Assembly (NCBI RefSeq): GCF_019263705.2
Contig: NZ_JADQDK010000001.1
Span: 682,001-746,000, forward strand
Direction of reading: 5' to 3'
From: Pseudonocardia abyssalis
Lineage (GTDB): Bacteria; Actinomycetota; Actinomycetes; Mycobacteriales; Pseudonocardiaceae
DNA: 64,000 nucleotides
Of the stretch, positions 1-8,714 are shown in pieces. The notes under the pieces were generated by a model. It was not told where the DNA came from. It ran no database searches and saw only the letters and a list, made by a program, of their open reading frames with translations. The translations under genes and the position numbers were made by a program. Each line of letters opens with the position of its first letter. Position 1 is the first letter of the stretch.

Positions 1-802
1 GGAGGACGCGGCGACCACCGATCCCGACCAGATCACCGAGTGGTGGTTACGCGCGTGGAACATCGGACTCGCGACCGGTAAGGCGGGTCTGCTGGTCGTC
101 GACCTCGACCGCGACGGCCGCGACCCGCCTAGGGAGTGGGCCGGTGTCCACGACGGCGCCGAGGTCCTCGCGCGCCTGGCGGCCGCTGCCGGGGAGCCGC
201 TCCCGGTCACCTACACGGTGGTGACTCCGTCCGGTGGGCGGCATCTGTACTTCCACCAACCCAACGGCGCGACCCTGCGCAACACCCAGGGTGCATTGGG
301 CTGGTGCATCGACACCCGCGGTCACGGCGGGTACGTGCTCGCCGCCGGGTCCCGCCTGACCTCCGGCTCCTACCGCGAGCTACGGCGCCCCGTCGCACAG
401 CTGCCCGGCTGGCTGGCCGCCGCCCTCACCCCCCGACCCGAGTCCGACTCTCCGGCCACGACGAGCTTGTACGTCGACGAGCTCGCGCTGTCGGGGTGGC
501 GCGCACAGGCCTATCTGCGGGCGGTCGTCGAGGGGGAGCGGCGCAACGTGACCGCCGCACTGGTCGGGCAACGACACCGAACCCTGCTGCGGGCCGCGCG
601 CCGGCTCGGGCAGTGGGTCGGAGGCGGCGCCCTCACCGCTCCCGAGGCCCGTGCCGTTCTCACCGACGCCGCCAACCACTTCCTCGGGGTCGAGGGCTAC
701 ACCGCCCGGCAGGTCGATCGCGACATCACCGACGGCCTCGCGTACGGCACCCACCGGCCCCGTCATCTCGACCGATTCCCGCACCGCGTCACCGACGAGT
801 GA
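1..802 (+). CDS. Bifunctional primase/polymerase (Prim-Pol) protein, 5'-truncated by window edge
   Basis: The reading frame is already open at base 2 and closes with TGA at 800-802, so the gene starts outside the window. The visible N-terminal part contains NIGLATGKAGLLVVDLDRDG and, further on, TPSGGRHLYFHQP. These match the core of the AEP-type Prim-Pol family (PF09250): a glycine-containing loop, the catalytic DLD acidic pair, and the SGGxHxYF strand. In plasmids and integrated elements such proteins prime or carry out replication of the element. The C-terminal ~120 residues, after the Prim-Pol core, are arginine-rich and helical with no motor motif visible here. The location at the element's edge, before small unknown genes, fits a replication module of an actinobacterial integrative element. 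Family assignment is firm; which element type it belongs to is inference. Confidence 0.8.
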   Translation, partial: EDAATTDPDQITEWWLRAWNIGLATGKAGLLVVDLDRDGRDPPREWAGVHDGAEVLARLAAAAGEPLPVTYTVVTPSGGRHLYFHQPNGATLRNTQGALGWCIDTRGHGGYVLAAGSRLTSGSYRELRRPVAQLPGWLAAALTPRPESDSPATTSLYVDELALSGWRAQAYLRAVVEGERRNVTAALVGQRHRTLLRAARRLGQWVGGGALTAPEARAVLTDAANHFLGVEGYTARQVDRDITDGLAYGTHRPRHLDRFPHRVTDE

Positions 803-910
803 TCGGTCGCGGGTCCCGGGGCGCCGGGCGGGTCCGCCGACAGGCCAGCACACCGGCCGCGGGGCCATGGCGACCCAAGGGATGGCAGGGCCCCGGTCCG
901 AGGCGGCGGC

Positions 911-938
911 ACAGGCCTCGCTCCGCTCGGACGCCTGC
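911..938 (+). repeat. Intergenic direct repeat, copy A
   Basis: The core ACAGGCCTCGCT followed by CGCTCGGACGCCTGC (one variable base between them) recurs at 1762-1789. Weaker similarity continues for about 60 bases downstream in both copies. Both copies lie 120-150 bases upstream of a small gene that has a good ribosome-binding site (1058 and 1902), so the repeat travels with a gene's 5' region. No protein-coding role is apparent. Confidence 0.6.
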
Positions 939-1057
939 CGGCGTTGCCCCCGCTCGAAGGAGCCCCCACCCCTGCGCCGTCCCTGCGGGACCCCGACGCC
1001 GGCGTGCTCGGGGCACCGGCGGCGTCCCCACCCGACCGCATGCCCCGGAGACCCGCC

Positions 1058-1522
1058 ATGCCCGCACCCCACCGCCCCGCTCGACGCCGCTGCGCACCCG
1101 TCGTTCGGGCGGCCGTGACAGTGCTCGTCATCACCGACCTGGTGAACTTCAGCTGGTCCAACGATCACAAGCCCGACCTGTCCGAGGTCCTGGCCGCACT
1201 CGGCCCTGGCCGCCGCTGGACCCGGTCCCGCCGCACCGACGCACCGGCCGCGGGCGAACCGGGCGGACAGCCTGCTCGACCGCCAGCCGTCACCACGACT
1301 CGATACGACGATCTTGACGACGGTGGGCCCTTCGACGCTGCGAACCTCGACCACGACGCCGCCCGACGGTTCCTGGACCTCGCCCTCGACGGCAGCCTCG
1401 GAGGCCACTACCGGCGCGCCGCCGAACTCGGCACCGCCCTGGCCGTCGAGCACGGGTTCGGCGACGACCCGCAGCGGGTCGCCGAAGCGATCGTCGTCTT
1501 CGTCGACCCCCGCCACCGCTGA
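1058..1522 (+). CDS. Hypothetical protein, 154 aa
   Basis: The frame runs from ATG 1058, which has GGAG at 1047-1050 seven bases upstream, to TGA at 1520-1522. A longer in-frame ATG at 944 is less likely because it reads through the repeat-like intergenic stretch. The product has an arginine-rich N-terminus, a short hydrophobic strand (VTVLVITDLV), a proline/arginine-rich middle and an acidic helical C-terminus with LDHDAARRFLDLALDG. I do not recognise the family. It follows the primase-polymerase gene in the same direction and is probably an accessory gene of the mobile element. A GTG at 1117 is an alternative start. Confidence 0.5.
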   Translation: MPAPHRPARRRCAPVVRAAVTVLVITDLVNFSWSNDHKPDLSEVLAALGPGRRWTRSRRTDAPAAGEPGGQPARPPAVTTTRYDDLDDGGPFDAANLDHDAARRFLDLALDGSLGGHYRRAAELGTALAVEHGFGDDPQRVAEAIVVFVDPRHR

Positions 1523-1901
1523 CCGCGGAAGGAGTGCGGAACGGGACCAGCTGGCCGTCAACCTCCGGGTGTCGGGAGTCCCGGATTCCCCGTGGCTGAT
1601 CCGTGGTTGCTCGGTCTGAACACCTCGCGCTCGAGTTTGATGGTGCCGCCGGGAAGTGACTGGACGTGCCTCCGGCGCACGGCACCGATGGATCGCCCCG
1701 AGGGTCAGCACACCGCGGTGGGGCGAGCGGCGATGAACCCGAGCCCATCCGACCGGGTGGGACAGGCCTCGCTGCGCTCGGACGCCTGCGGCGTTCCCAC
1801 CCGCTCGGACGAGCCCAGAACCCCCGCCGGCCCTGCGGGCCCCCACCCCGGCGCGCTGAGGCAGAGCCGCGTTCCAGCGACACCGAGCACCGGAGGCCCT
1901 G
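1523..1901. other. Intergenic region with repeat copy B
   Basis: No convincing gene is seen in these 379 bases. The stretch holds the second copy of the direct repeat (1762-1789) and its degenerate continuation, ending just before the ribosome-binding site of the next small gene. Open frames here are typical high-GC noise without codon bias or start signals. Confidence 0.5.
1762..1789 (+). repeat. Intergenic direct repeat, copy B
   Basis: Differs from copy A (911-938) at a single base in the 28-base core. Downstream the pairing continues imperfectly with one- or two-base shifts. The shared position relative to the next start codon (about 110-120 bases before it) suggests a duplicated regulatory or 5' untranslated segment. 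Confidence 0.6.
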
Positions 1902-2117
1902 ATGACCACCACCCGCGAGATCACCGAGACCGACACCCGCGCCACCCGCCTGCAGGCCCTCGAAGCCCAGGTCTGCCAGGCCCGCGACGACCTCGTCTAC
2001 GCCGCCGCGAACGCCGACATCGGTTACGCCCTCAGCGCCACCGAGCAGCTCGCCACGCTGCTGCAGCACACCCTGCAGGAACTCAGCTGCCTCGCCGGCG
2101 AAGTCAGCCCGCGCTGA
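1902..2117 (+). CDS. Small hypothetical helical protein, 71 aa
   Basis: ATG 1902 has a strong GGAGG at 1892-1896 with five-base spacing and the frame ends in TGA at 2115-2117. The 71-residue product is almost entirely helical with heptad-like leucine/alanine spacing (LQALEAQVCQARDDLVYAAA) and two cysteines, suggesting a small coiled-coil dimer. No known family is recognised. The strong ribosome-binding site and good third-position GC support a real gene. It lies between the replication gene and the defence operon, transcribed rightward. Confidence 0.6.
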   Translation: MTTTREITETDTRATRLQALEAQVCQARDDLVYAAANADIGYALSATEQLATLLQHTLQELSCLAGEVSPR

Positions 2118-2734
2118 CCAGCACGGGCGGGTCCGCTCCGCTGGAGCGGACCCGGTGGCCGTATGACCCCCCTCGTGACAAGCAGGTCGGCTGCATCCCT
2201 TAGCACCAAGTGTGCGCAGGTCAACGACTCGCGTCGCCCGTCGACGTCCCTACAGGACCACACTGGTGCGTGTCGATTGGCCCTCAGGTAGGCCCCCCTC
2301 AGTCGCGCGTGATCCACGCCCGGTTCGAGCCCCTCAACGGCGGCTGAGGACTCGCCGGCTACGTCGGCATCCATGGCCCTCGTTCGGCTGCTCGTACTGT
2401 GGTCGGACCGTGATCGATCCGTAGTCGGTCAGGCCGTCATAATGGACGGGCGTGTACGTTTTCTGAGCTGCGCGAATGAAGATCAGCTAGTGGTCTACGG
2501 CGCGCTTGGGGCGCACGAGCGGGACGGAATCGTGCGATAACAGAGCGACCACGTGTGGCGGACACTGATTCTCGGGTGGGTCGTCAATAGTGTCCGCCGC
2601 GCCTACCTACAGTGCAGTCGCCAGGCCGGATGCCGCATCGGGCGCTACTGAACGGTGATCATCGCGCGTCCTGTTGATGTTTCCCCCGGCTCGTAAACCT
2701 GCTGTGAGCACCAAGAGGGTCGGCTCCGGCGAAG
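2118..2734. other. 617-base region with no gene recognised
   Basis: This stretch separates a rightward small gene from the end of the leftward three-gene operon. It is lower in GC than the flanking mobile-element DNA and has no frame with a plausible start, ribosome site and coding bias. I see no tRNA, CRISPR or clear integration site. A TTCGAGC heptamer near 2322 was checked as a possible tRNA T-loop and does not have a pairing stem. Confidence 0.5.
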
Positions 2735-4675
2735 CTAATCCACATCTTCGACCTCGTCCGGCGTGAGGGTTTCAACTGCGGGACCGGGATGGGCAACTGT
2801 GCCAATTGTCGGGTTGTCGTAGGTGAAGTCGATCTGTTCGTACTGGCGCCGGTAGGTGCTGGGCAGCTCGTTGTCGCCCATGATGATTTGCAGTCGATCC
2901 TCTGCCGCCGCGACTCTTGTGACGATGCGTCGATAGAGGGCTGCTGCCAGTTGGTCGTCATTTAGTGACGTCCGGGGGCTGTCGATGAGTAAGAACGCAG
3001 GGTACTCGGTGTCGCGTCGACGCAATGCAACCGTCATGAGAGTCAGCCAGTAAGCGACTTGGGTCGCTGTTCGAATACCTCCAGCAGGACTTACCCTCTT
3101 GTAAGGCGTTCCGTTCAAAAGAGGCAGGTAGGTGTTGCGGTCCATACGTGCCTGCTCGATTCCCGGCACGCCCATTGCTGCGACTGTTGCGGAGAACTCT
3201 GCATCGAGTTCATTGAAGATCTCTGTCTTGCGATCGTCAAGTCGTTCTTCATCCCTTTGCAGGGACGCGCGTAGGCGCTCGATTTCGGACCTGATCCGGT
3301 CGGAGGCACTTCCGAGGTCGTCCGCTCGATCCCATTGCCGTAGGACACCCTCGAGCGCTAATTGGCGAGCGCGCGCTTCCATTAAATCCTGGGTCACATC
3401 GTTGAATACTTGCAGCTGAGGTGTGATTCTATCCCTGGTTCTGAGGCTGAGGTCGGATGTCAATTGGGAGATCAACGATTGTCGGTGCTCGACGACGCGT
3501 TGCACTTCGACCAGCCGGTCAGCGCTTGCAGCGACCTGGTCGTCGAGCTCATCAAGCTGCTCAGTGAGTTGACGTTGCTCGTAGCTGTAGCTGGCCGCAC
3601 CCTCTGGCGAGACTTGAGCCTCTAAGGGATCGGGCTGAAGGCAGAGGCGGCATAGGTCGGTATCTGCGTGGCGCCTACCAACGTCTTGCATGCACCGTGG
3701 GCAGACCTTGAACTCGAAATCAGCGAGGCGCTCGCCGGCGTCTTTGAGCCGTCCGAGTCGATCTAGTTCTTGAACAATCCGGCGGCGTTCCTTAGTGTAG
3801 TCAATTTGCTGCTGCGCTAACACGACGGCCGTTTGGCGGGCATCATTGGTGGTTCGTTCGGCTTCGCTCAATAGATCACGCAGTGTCTGTGTCGCGCGGT
3901 CCTCAACGGGGGCAAGCGACTCGCGCAACTCGCGTAGCCGTGTATCTGCCGCGGCCTCCGCCTCAACTGCTGTGGCGTGGGCGTTTTCGGCGTCGATGCG
4001 GTTGGCTGTGTTGCTGTCGCGGAGAAACTGTAGTACGACCTCGTAGTTGTTCTCGGCTTTAAGTAGCTCGGCGTTGTGTTCGGCGATTTCAGATCGGGTC
4101 TTGAGGATGGCCGCGTCGGTAATCCTGAACAGCACCTCGAACACCGACCTGCGTTTGGGCTCTCGGTAGTTTTCCTGGCTGGACGCGATATCCCGGTTAA
4201 TATCGGCCTGGCGCACGTACATGAAGGTGAAGATGTCAGCGAACGAGATCCGGTCGCCAGCGTTGGTCGTCGGTCTCGTGCGCGCCGCCGCACGCATATC
4301 AGTCGGTAAGCCCAGCGCTTCAAGAAGCAGCGTGCTCAACATGGGTTCGCGGGAGACGAACCGGTCGGGGAGGCGTTCTCGAGTGATGAGGTCGGTGACG
4401 CGGATGGTGTTGCGCTTGGTGGAATCGAGGCTGCGGGTAAGGCCGTACCGTTCCTGTCCCACCGTGAGGTGTACCTCGACGTCGCGGACGTACTGGTCAA
4501 CTACAGGAGTGAGTTCAGCGTTCCCGCCGACTGCGAACTTGATCAGTTCAAAGAGGGTGCTCTTGCCGACTCCTACAGGCCCGGCCAGCACGGTGAGGGG
4601 AGACGGGAATCGGTAGGTGACATCCCCTTGCGTGGTGTCGAGGCGCACGACGTCGATACGGAAGCGCGTAGTCAT
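2735..4675 (-). CDS. ABC-3C system SMC/Rad50-like ABC ATPase
   Basis: A 646-residue ABC-type ATPase of the SMC/Rad50 style. Walker A (GPVGVGKST) is at residues 32-40. Long coiled coils flank a zinc-binding hinge (CPRC near 325 and CRLC near 342). The C-terminal half has a signature-like SPAGG followed by a Walker B strand ending AFLLIDSPRTS; the residue after the catalytic Asp is Ser, not the usual Glu. The best start is ATG 4675, sharing its A with the TGA of the upstream gene; the TTG three bases earlier is less likely. Gene order (nuclease, small winged-helix protein, ABC ATPase) is the ABC three-component conflict-system layout described by Aravind and colleagues. In that model the ATPase senses altered nucleoprotein and licenses the effector nuclease. 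The role is inference from architecture. Confidence 0.8.
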   Translation of the reverse strand: MTTRFRIDVVRLDTTQGDVTYRFPSPLTVLAGPVGVGKSTLFELIKFAVGGNAELTPVVDQYVRDVEVHLTVGQERYGLTRSLDSTKRNTIRVTDLITRERLPDRFVSREPMLSTLLLEALGLPTDMRAAARTRPTTNAGDRISFADIFTFMYVRQADINRDIASSQENYREPKRRSVFEVLFRITDAAILKTRSEIAEHNAELLKAENNYEVVLQFLRDSNTANRIDAENAHATAVEAEAAADTRLRELRESLAPVEDRATQTLRDLLSEAERTTNDARQTAVVLAQQQIDYTKERRRIVQELDRLGRLKDAGERLADFEFKVCPRCMQDVGRRHADTDLCRLCLQPDPLEAQVSPEGAASYSYEQRQLTEQLDELDDQVAASADRLVEVQRVVEHRQSLISQLTSDLSLRTRDRITPQLQVFNDVTQDLMEARARQLALEGVLRQWDRADDLGSASDRIRSEIERLRASLQRDEERLDDRKTEIFNELDAEFSATVAAMGVPGIEQARMDRNTYLPLLNGTPYKRVSPAGGIRTATQVAYWLTLMTVALRRRDTEYPAFLLIDSPRTSLNDDQLAAALYRRIVTRVAAAEDRLQIIMGDNELPSTYRRQYEQIDFTYDNPTIGTVAHPGPAVETLTPDEVEDVD

Positions 4676-5238
4676 CAAATTACCTGCCGTTGGGGGCGGT
4701 CCATGAGCTCGGGCAGGTGGCGGTAGATGAGATCCTTCAGGGCGTTTCCTGTAAGGCCGCCAGATGCCTGTGCGATGGCGTCACATCGATCGCTGATTTC
4801 GTGCCACGCCTCCGAGCGGCCGAGACTTTCGGCGAGTCGCCGGCCAGCCGGTGTGGGTGCCAGGGCAACGCTTCCGCGCCGCCCTTTTGAGTATCGAAGT
4901 AGGCCACGTCCCACGAGGGCGCCGATGACGGGGTAATATCGATCGTCCCAAGGTCCGTACTTGTACCGGGTCATAGGCGCCTCAACGTCGGTGGCGTCGG
5001 CGTCCATTGGAATGTGGAGGCGCCCGTCTGTGGCGTCGAGATCATCGAGAACCCGTGGCGCCTGGGAGGGGTATCGCACAAGAAAGTCCAGCTTGGCCAA
5101 CTTGGTCAGGCCATCGAGCTTTCGGCTGTGACCGTCGCTCGCAGCAACTGCTGCGACCAGCAGCAATACGCGCATTTGATGGTATGCAAGATCATCGCGC
5201 ACAACTTCGAGTACCTCGGCGCGGCTAGGCGATGTCAC
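4675..5238 (-). CDS. ABC-3C system middle component, winged-helix protein
   Basis: A 187-residue protein starting at GTG 5238, overlapping the upstream nuclease gene by 14 bases and the downstream ATPase gene by one base (TGATG), so translation of all three is coupled. The sequence has helical N-terminal segments (HQMRVLLLVAAVA, KLAKLDFLVRYP), then YKYGPWDDRYYPVIGALVGRGLLRY, the recognition-helix-and-wing pattern of small winged-helix proteins, and a helical tail. Middle components of ABC-3C systems are of this size and position and are thought to bridge ATPase and effector. Assignment rests on context plus the YGPWD-type motif; no catalytic residues are evident. An ordinary MarR/PadR-like regulator is the alternative, but translational coupling inside the operon argues against it. 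Confidence 0.7.
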   Translation of the reverse strand: MTSPSRAEVLEVVRDDLAYHQMRVLLLVAAVAASDGHSRKLDGLTKLAKLDFLVRYPSQAPRVLDDLDATDGRLHIPMDADATDVEAPMTRYKYGPWDDRYYPVIGALVGRGLLRYSKGRRGSVALAPTPAGRRLAESLGRSEAWHEISDRCDAIAQASGGLTGNALKDLIYRHLPELMDRPQRQVI

Positions 5239-6613
5239 GGCTGTCCACCCGTTCGCCGCGTAGACGCTTCATTTCCGCCTTGACATCGAAGTACGGGCTA
5301 AACCAAATCTGGCATTGCGCGGTAAGGTCGCAGATCCCTCCGAGCGCGAGGTCGTCATCTAGTCCGTCGAGCCACTCCGCAGTAGAAGCATCGTTGAGCA
5401 GTTGTGTCAGGGAGTGCCACAGCGGGGTACCCCAAGTGCCTGTGGGGGCCCGCGCGATGTGCGTCGCATCGTCCGCGATGCGCATCAAGTGGCGTTCTAG
5501 GTTTCGCTGTTCGGCGATGGCGCCGGGCGCACTGGTGTCACGTTCGCGTCGATACCGTTTGAAGGCGGTCCGCAACTGTTCTGCCCGAGCAATGCTAGTC
5601 TCCGAGCATCCTCCGCGAGCCATCTTGACACTAAGCCTGGTGTGCTGGGCGGGGACGGAGAGTGGCATGTAGCCCCGGGGATTGCGCAGGGCGACGCGGA
5701 TGGCGATATCAATATCGTTAAGGTCGACGATCCGGCCCTCGAGCGCGCCCTTGGTCGCAGCTTCCGATGTTGCACTGTCGGAGCCCGGAGACGCGGCGAA
5801 GACGACGGGAAGGTCGCCATACTCTCTTGGCCCGCGGGCGCGCATCCGTGCCCGAAACAGCTGCAGTACCGCTTCCCACACGGCTGAGCAAGCGTCCTCT
5901 GGGGCGCCGATCTTCTGCACAGCTGGACCGGCGAACATGGTTGGCGCCGCATGCGCGATGACATCACGGTTAGGGCGAGGTGCCTCGATGACAAGCTGGG
6001 CGAGGAACCGCCGCGCCTTCACAATATGATCATCGAGCACCACATAGGTCTTTGCCTTGGCATCTGCGGGCGCCTGCCACTCTTTCGGCAGGCCGTCGCG
6101 ATGAAATAGAAGCTCCCGAGCGAAGAGAGCCGTGATCTCCTCGATCGCAGCCAGGGCAGCTGCGTCAAGGCTGCGGCCAGTGTCTTCGTCTCTGAGGAGA
6201 TTCGTGGCGGTAGCAAGTTTGCGCGGGAGCCCTGCGGCAAGGCCAGCGCAGGTCACCAGCCGCACATTTGGCTTCTCATCCAGCGCGAGCCAGCGACCGA
6301 ACAAGTGCGCGAGACCACCCTTGTCCACCAGCATCGGGATCGTGGTCCACGCACCGGACGAAAGCTCACGATGCTTGCACGAGACCAGCTCCGCGTCGGG
6401 CTGCCGCACCAACGTCCAGTCCTCGTGGTGCTCGCAGATCACCTGACCTGCCGCGTTCGGCCGTAATTGACCTTCGTGGTCCAGGGCATCGACGTACATC
6501 CGCAAACCGTCGACTGCTGCCATGGCGGCCTGCCAGTCGTAGAGATCGGCAGTGCGCGCACCCGCATCGTCACCAGCTGGGACGGCTGCAACAACCTCTG
6601 CAGCCGTATCCAT
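5225..6613 (-). CDS. ABC-3C effector nuclease, DUF4297 (Cap4-type) domain protein
   Basis: A 462-residue protein starting at ATG 6613, which has GGGAGG six bases upstream; longer frames upstream lack coding character. The N-terminal region (about residues 25-110) shows the DUF4297 pattern: an aromatic DLYDWQAAMA helix, then ICEHHEDW with acidic residues near 61-65, then LVSCKHRE with the lysine near residue 80. This matches the PD-(D/E)xK fold of dsDNA endonucleases such as Cap4 of CBASS. The rest is helical and contains no SAVED sensor domain, so activation would not be by cyclic oligonucleotide. As first gene of the operon it would encode the DNA-degrading effector controlled by the ABC ATPase. 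The nuclease fold is well supported; target and trigger are unknown. Confidence 0.75.
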   Translation of the reverse strand: MDTAAEVVAAVPAGDDAGARTADLYDWQAAMAAVDGLRMYVDALDHEGQLRPNAAGQVICEHHEDWTLVRQPDAELVSCKHRELSSGAWTTIPMLVDKGGLAHLFGRWLALDEKPNVRLVTCAGLAAGLPRKLATATNLLRDEDTGRSLDAAALAAIEEITALFARELLFHRDGLPKEWQAPADAKAKTYVVLDDHIVKARRFLAQLVIEAPRPNRDVIAHAAPTMFAGPAVQKIGAPEDACSAVWEAVLQLFRARMRARGPREYGDLPVVFAASPGSDSATSEAATKGALEGRIVDLNDIDIAIRVALRNPRGYMPLSVPAQHTRLSVKMARGGCSETSIARAEQLRTAFKRYRRERDTSAPGAIAEQRNLERHLMRIADDATHIARAPTGTWGTPLWHSLTQLLNDASTAEWLDGLDDDLALGGICDLTAQCQIWFSPYFDVKAEMKRLRGERVDSRDIA

Positions 6614-7052
6614 GCGCCTCCCTGCTTCTAACCCTGTGTGACCGACCAAGCCAACAGTGTTATCGCTTCTGGCGCAAGATCTGCTACAGCCTCGGGCGCG
6701 GACGGCGGCTGCAGGGGGCACCCCCGCGCAGAGGCGGGTCGTCGCCCTGACCGCGGTGCACGCCGCCCGCGCCGCAGCCATCCGCGAGCTGACCCTCGAC
6801 GTCGTAGACCTCGGCGTCCGACACATCATCCTGGCCGGCTGCCCTCAACGGCTCGGCGAGTTCGCGCACCGCGCGCGGCTCGACTGGCTGCAGCCTCGGC
6901 AGCGCGCCTGGCCGCACTCCCCACGTCCTGCCCTCTCAGGTCAGCGCGACCGACATCGCACCAGCCAGCGACTACAACCTTGAGCTGGCTCCTGCTGCTT
7001 CGCGGGTGTCCAACTCGAGCAGATTCGTGCCGATCGCGTCCTGCACTAAGCG
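6614..7052. other. Defence operon promoter region and unrecognised remnant
   Basis: This stretch must hold the promoter of the leftward nuclease-middle component-ATPase operon. A rightward frame (6657-6983) has protein-like composition (DVVDLGVRHIILAGC) but no recognisable family, a weak start and no ribosome-binding site. It may be decayed coding DNA. The last 10 bases (7043-7052) are one copy of the IS4-type target duplication. Confidence 0.4.
7043..7052. repeat. IS4-type element target site duplication (left copy)
   Basis: GCACTAAGCG at 7043-7052 is repeated exactly at 8603-8612, directly outside the two element ends. A 10-bp duplication is in the range usual for IS4-family transposition. 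Confidence 0.9.
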
Positions 7053-8602
7053 CAAAGCCGTTCAGTTAGTCCGGTGGCTGGGCTGTCAAGATCGGTTCTA
7101 TCTCGATGGTGATCAGCGCGGGGCGGCTGGGGCCGCGGTGGCGGCCTTTGGCGGTGCTGGCGACGTACTTGGAGATCGCGCGTTTGACCACGCGCGGGTT
7201 GGTTCGGACTCGGCGGGCGGGCAGGAGCTGGTCCAGGACGTGGCGGCCGATCGTGCCGACGAGGTCGAGCACGGTGTCGGCGATGATGCCGGCGGCGGCG
7301 ATGAGCTGGTCACGGGCGGCGTGGCGGGCGACGGTGAAGCTACCGCGGTCGGGATCGACGTCGGCTCGGTGCAGAGTGGTGTCGCTGATCGCGATCCGCA
7401 GCACCTGGTAGGTGATCAGCAGGGCGTAGATCTCCTGGGCGACCCCGGTCGGGGTGCGTGAGCGCAGGACCCGCCCGCCCAGGCTGGTGGACTTGAGCTC
7501 GGCGAAGCAGGTCTCGATCTCCCAGCGTTCGTGGTAGAGCCCGACGATCTCGACCGCGGGCACGTCGGGGTCGAGCACGGTGGTGACCAGCCGGTAGGTC
7601 TCGGTCCGGGCGCTGTCGCTGGTGGTGATCGTGACCTTGGCGGTGACCACTCGGACCTCGACCCGGCCGATCCGGGACACCGACGACCCGTCGGCCAGCG
7701 TGCGGCAGATCGGGAGTCGGCGGTGGTTCTTGACCCGGACCAGCACGTCCGCGCCGGTCGCGGCCAGTGCGGTGATCCAGTCGGCGGCGGCGAAGTTGCG
7801 GTCGGCGAGCACGATCATCCCGGCCCGGGTCGATGCGAGCAGCTGTGGGGCGTAGCCGAGTTCACCGACCCGGTCGGTGCCGAACACCGCGTCGATGATC
7901 GTGCGGGTGCCGCACGCCACCAGCGCCAGAACCCGCACCATCGGATAGCCGGTGGTGGTGCCGTGCGAGCTGCCGCCCTTGCTGAACTCGGTCAGGTTCG
8001 CCGGGGTGTCCGGGCAGCACAGGATGGTGCCGTCCACCGCGGTGACCAACCGGCCCCGCCAGAACACTCCCGGGCGGGCGGCGCGGGCGGCGCCGATCTG
8101 CACACAGCCGGTCTCGGCGCCGCGCAGCAGGTCGAACAGCACCCGCAACGGCGCCACCCCCACCCGGGCTCGGGCGGCGGCCAACGCGCTCGCGCTCGGG
8201 GTGGCCACCCCCAGCCCGTCCAGGCCCGTGCACAGCCGCGCCCAGACCTGTGACCAGCCGATCTCGGTGAACAACCCGGCCGCGAGCAGGAGGTAGACCA
8301 CCACCCGCGAGGGCAACAACCGCAGCCGCCGCTGCACGCTGTGGGTCTCGACCAACGCGGCATCGACCATCTCGAAGGGCACAATCCGGGTCAACTCGCC
8401 CAGATGACCAGGAGCGAAACACCCACCGGCCACGGTGACGACCCGGGTGATGACAGAATTCGCGCTCAGCGGAGCTCCCGGTGGTGTCGAGGCTGTCTTG
8501 GAGGACGCCCTCTCCTACCGGAGCTCCGCTCCCATCTCCGGCAACGACACGCCGCAACAAGATCCTTGACCAGCAGCCGCGACCGCTAACTGAACGGCTT
8601 TG
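7053..8602 (-). mobile_element. Complete IS4-family insertion sequence, 1,550 bp
   Basis: The ends are perfect 17-bp terminal inverted repeats: CAAAGCCGTTCAGTTAG at 7053-7069 and its reverse complement at 8586-8602. They are flanked by the 10-bp direct duplication GCACTAAGCG. The element encodes one full-length DDE transposase on the minus strand. The intact repeats, undecayed gene and perfect duplication point to a recent insertion. Confidence 0.95.
7066..8433 (-). CDS. IS4-family DDE transposase
   Basis: A 455-residue transposase starting at GTG 8433 and ending inside the left terminal repeat. The N-terminal ~100 residues match the IS4 transposase N-terminal domain (LTRIVPFEMVDAAL, then RLRLLPSRVVVYLLLAAGLF). 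The catalytic aspartates are in VTAVDGTILCCPD and VLADRNFAAADW. The glutamate lies in the hallmark Y-(2)-R-(3)-E-(6)-K signature, seen as YHERWEIETCFAELK. All DDE residues are present, so the enzyme is probably active. It acts on the 17-bp ends of its own element by cut-and-paste transposition. No frameshift or truncation is seen. Confidence 0.95.
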   Translation of the reverse strand: MAGGCFAPGHLGELTRIVPFEMVDAALVETHSVQRRLRLLPSRVVVYLLLAAGLFTEIGWSQVWARLCTGLDGLGVATPSASALAAARARVGVAPLRVLFDLLRGAETGCVQIGAARAARPGVFWRGRLVTAVDGTILCCPDTPANLTEFSKGGSSHGTTTGYPMVRVLALVACGTRTIIDAVFGTDRVGELGYAPQLLASTRAGMIVLADRNFAAADWITALAATGADVLVRVKNHRRLPICRTLADGSSVSRIGRVEVRVVTAKVTITTSDSARTETYRLVTTVLDPDVPAVEIVGLYHERWEIETCFAELKSTSLGGRVLRSRTPTGVAQEIYALLITYQVLRIAISDTTLHRADVDPDRGSFTVARHAARDQLIAAAGIIADTVLDLVGTIGRHVLDQLLPARRVRTNPRVVKRAISKYVASTAKGRHRGPSRPALITIEIEPILTAQPPD

Positions 8603-8612
8603 GCACTAAGCG
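8603..8612. repeat. IS4-type element target site duplication (right copy)
   Basis: Exact copy of 7043-7052. The 102 bases at 8613-8714, between this copy and the next insertion sequence, are all that remains of the original locus between the two elements. Confidence 0.9.
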
Positions 8613-8706
8613 CTCGCATTCCGCCGACCCGCTGCAGCTGGCCGCGCTGTTGAAACCTGAGCTCGTCGACCGCGATCACCTACGCAGACATCGCCCGCGC
8701 CCTGCG

Positions 8707-8714
8707 CGAGCGAC
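8707..8714. repeat. IS256-type element target site duplication (left copy)
   Basis: CGAGCGAC at 8707-8714 recurs at 10084-10091, immediately outside the element ends. Eight bases is the usual duplication length for IS256-family elements. Confidence 0.9.

Noticed and set aside
380..1945. Long minus-strand open frame (521 codons) over the primase and small-gene region
   Set aside because: It is antiparallel to the primase and small-gene frames, has arginine/glycine-rich low-complexity composition and no start signal: a high-GC shadow.
2315..2340. Possible tRNA T-loop (TTCGAGC) as an integration site remnant
   Set aside because: The bases flanking the loop do not form a T-stem and no acceptor or anticodon stem could be placed around it.
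6614..6829. N-terminal extension of the DUF4297 nuclease up to position 6829
   Set aside because: The extension is arginine-rich low-complexity sequence without coding bias. ATG 6613 has a strong ribosome-binding site and gives a natural N-terminus.
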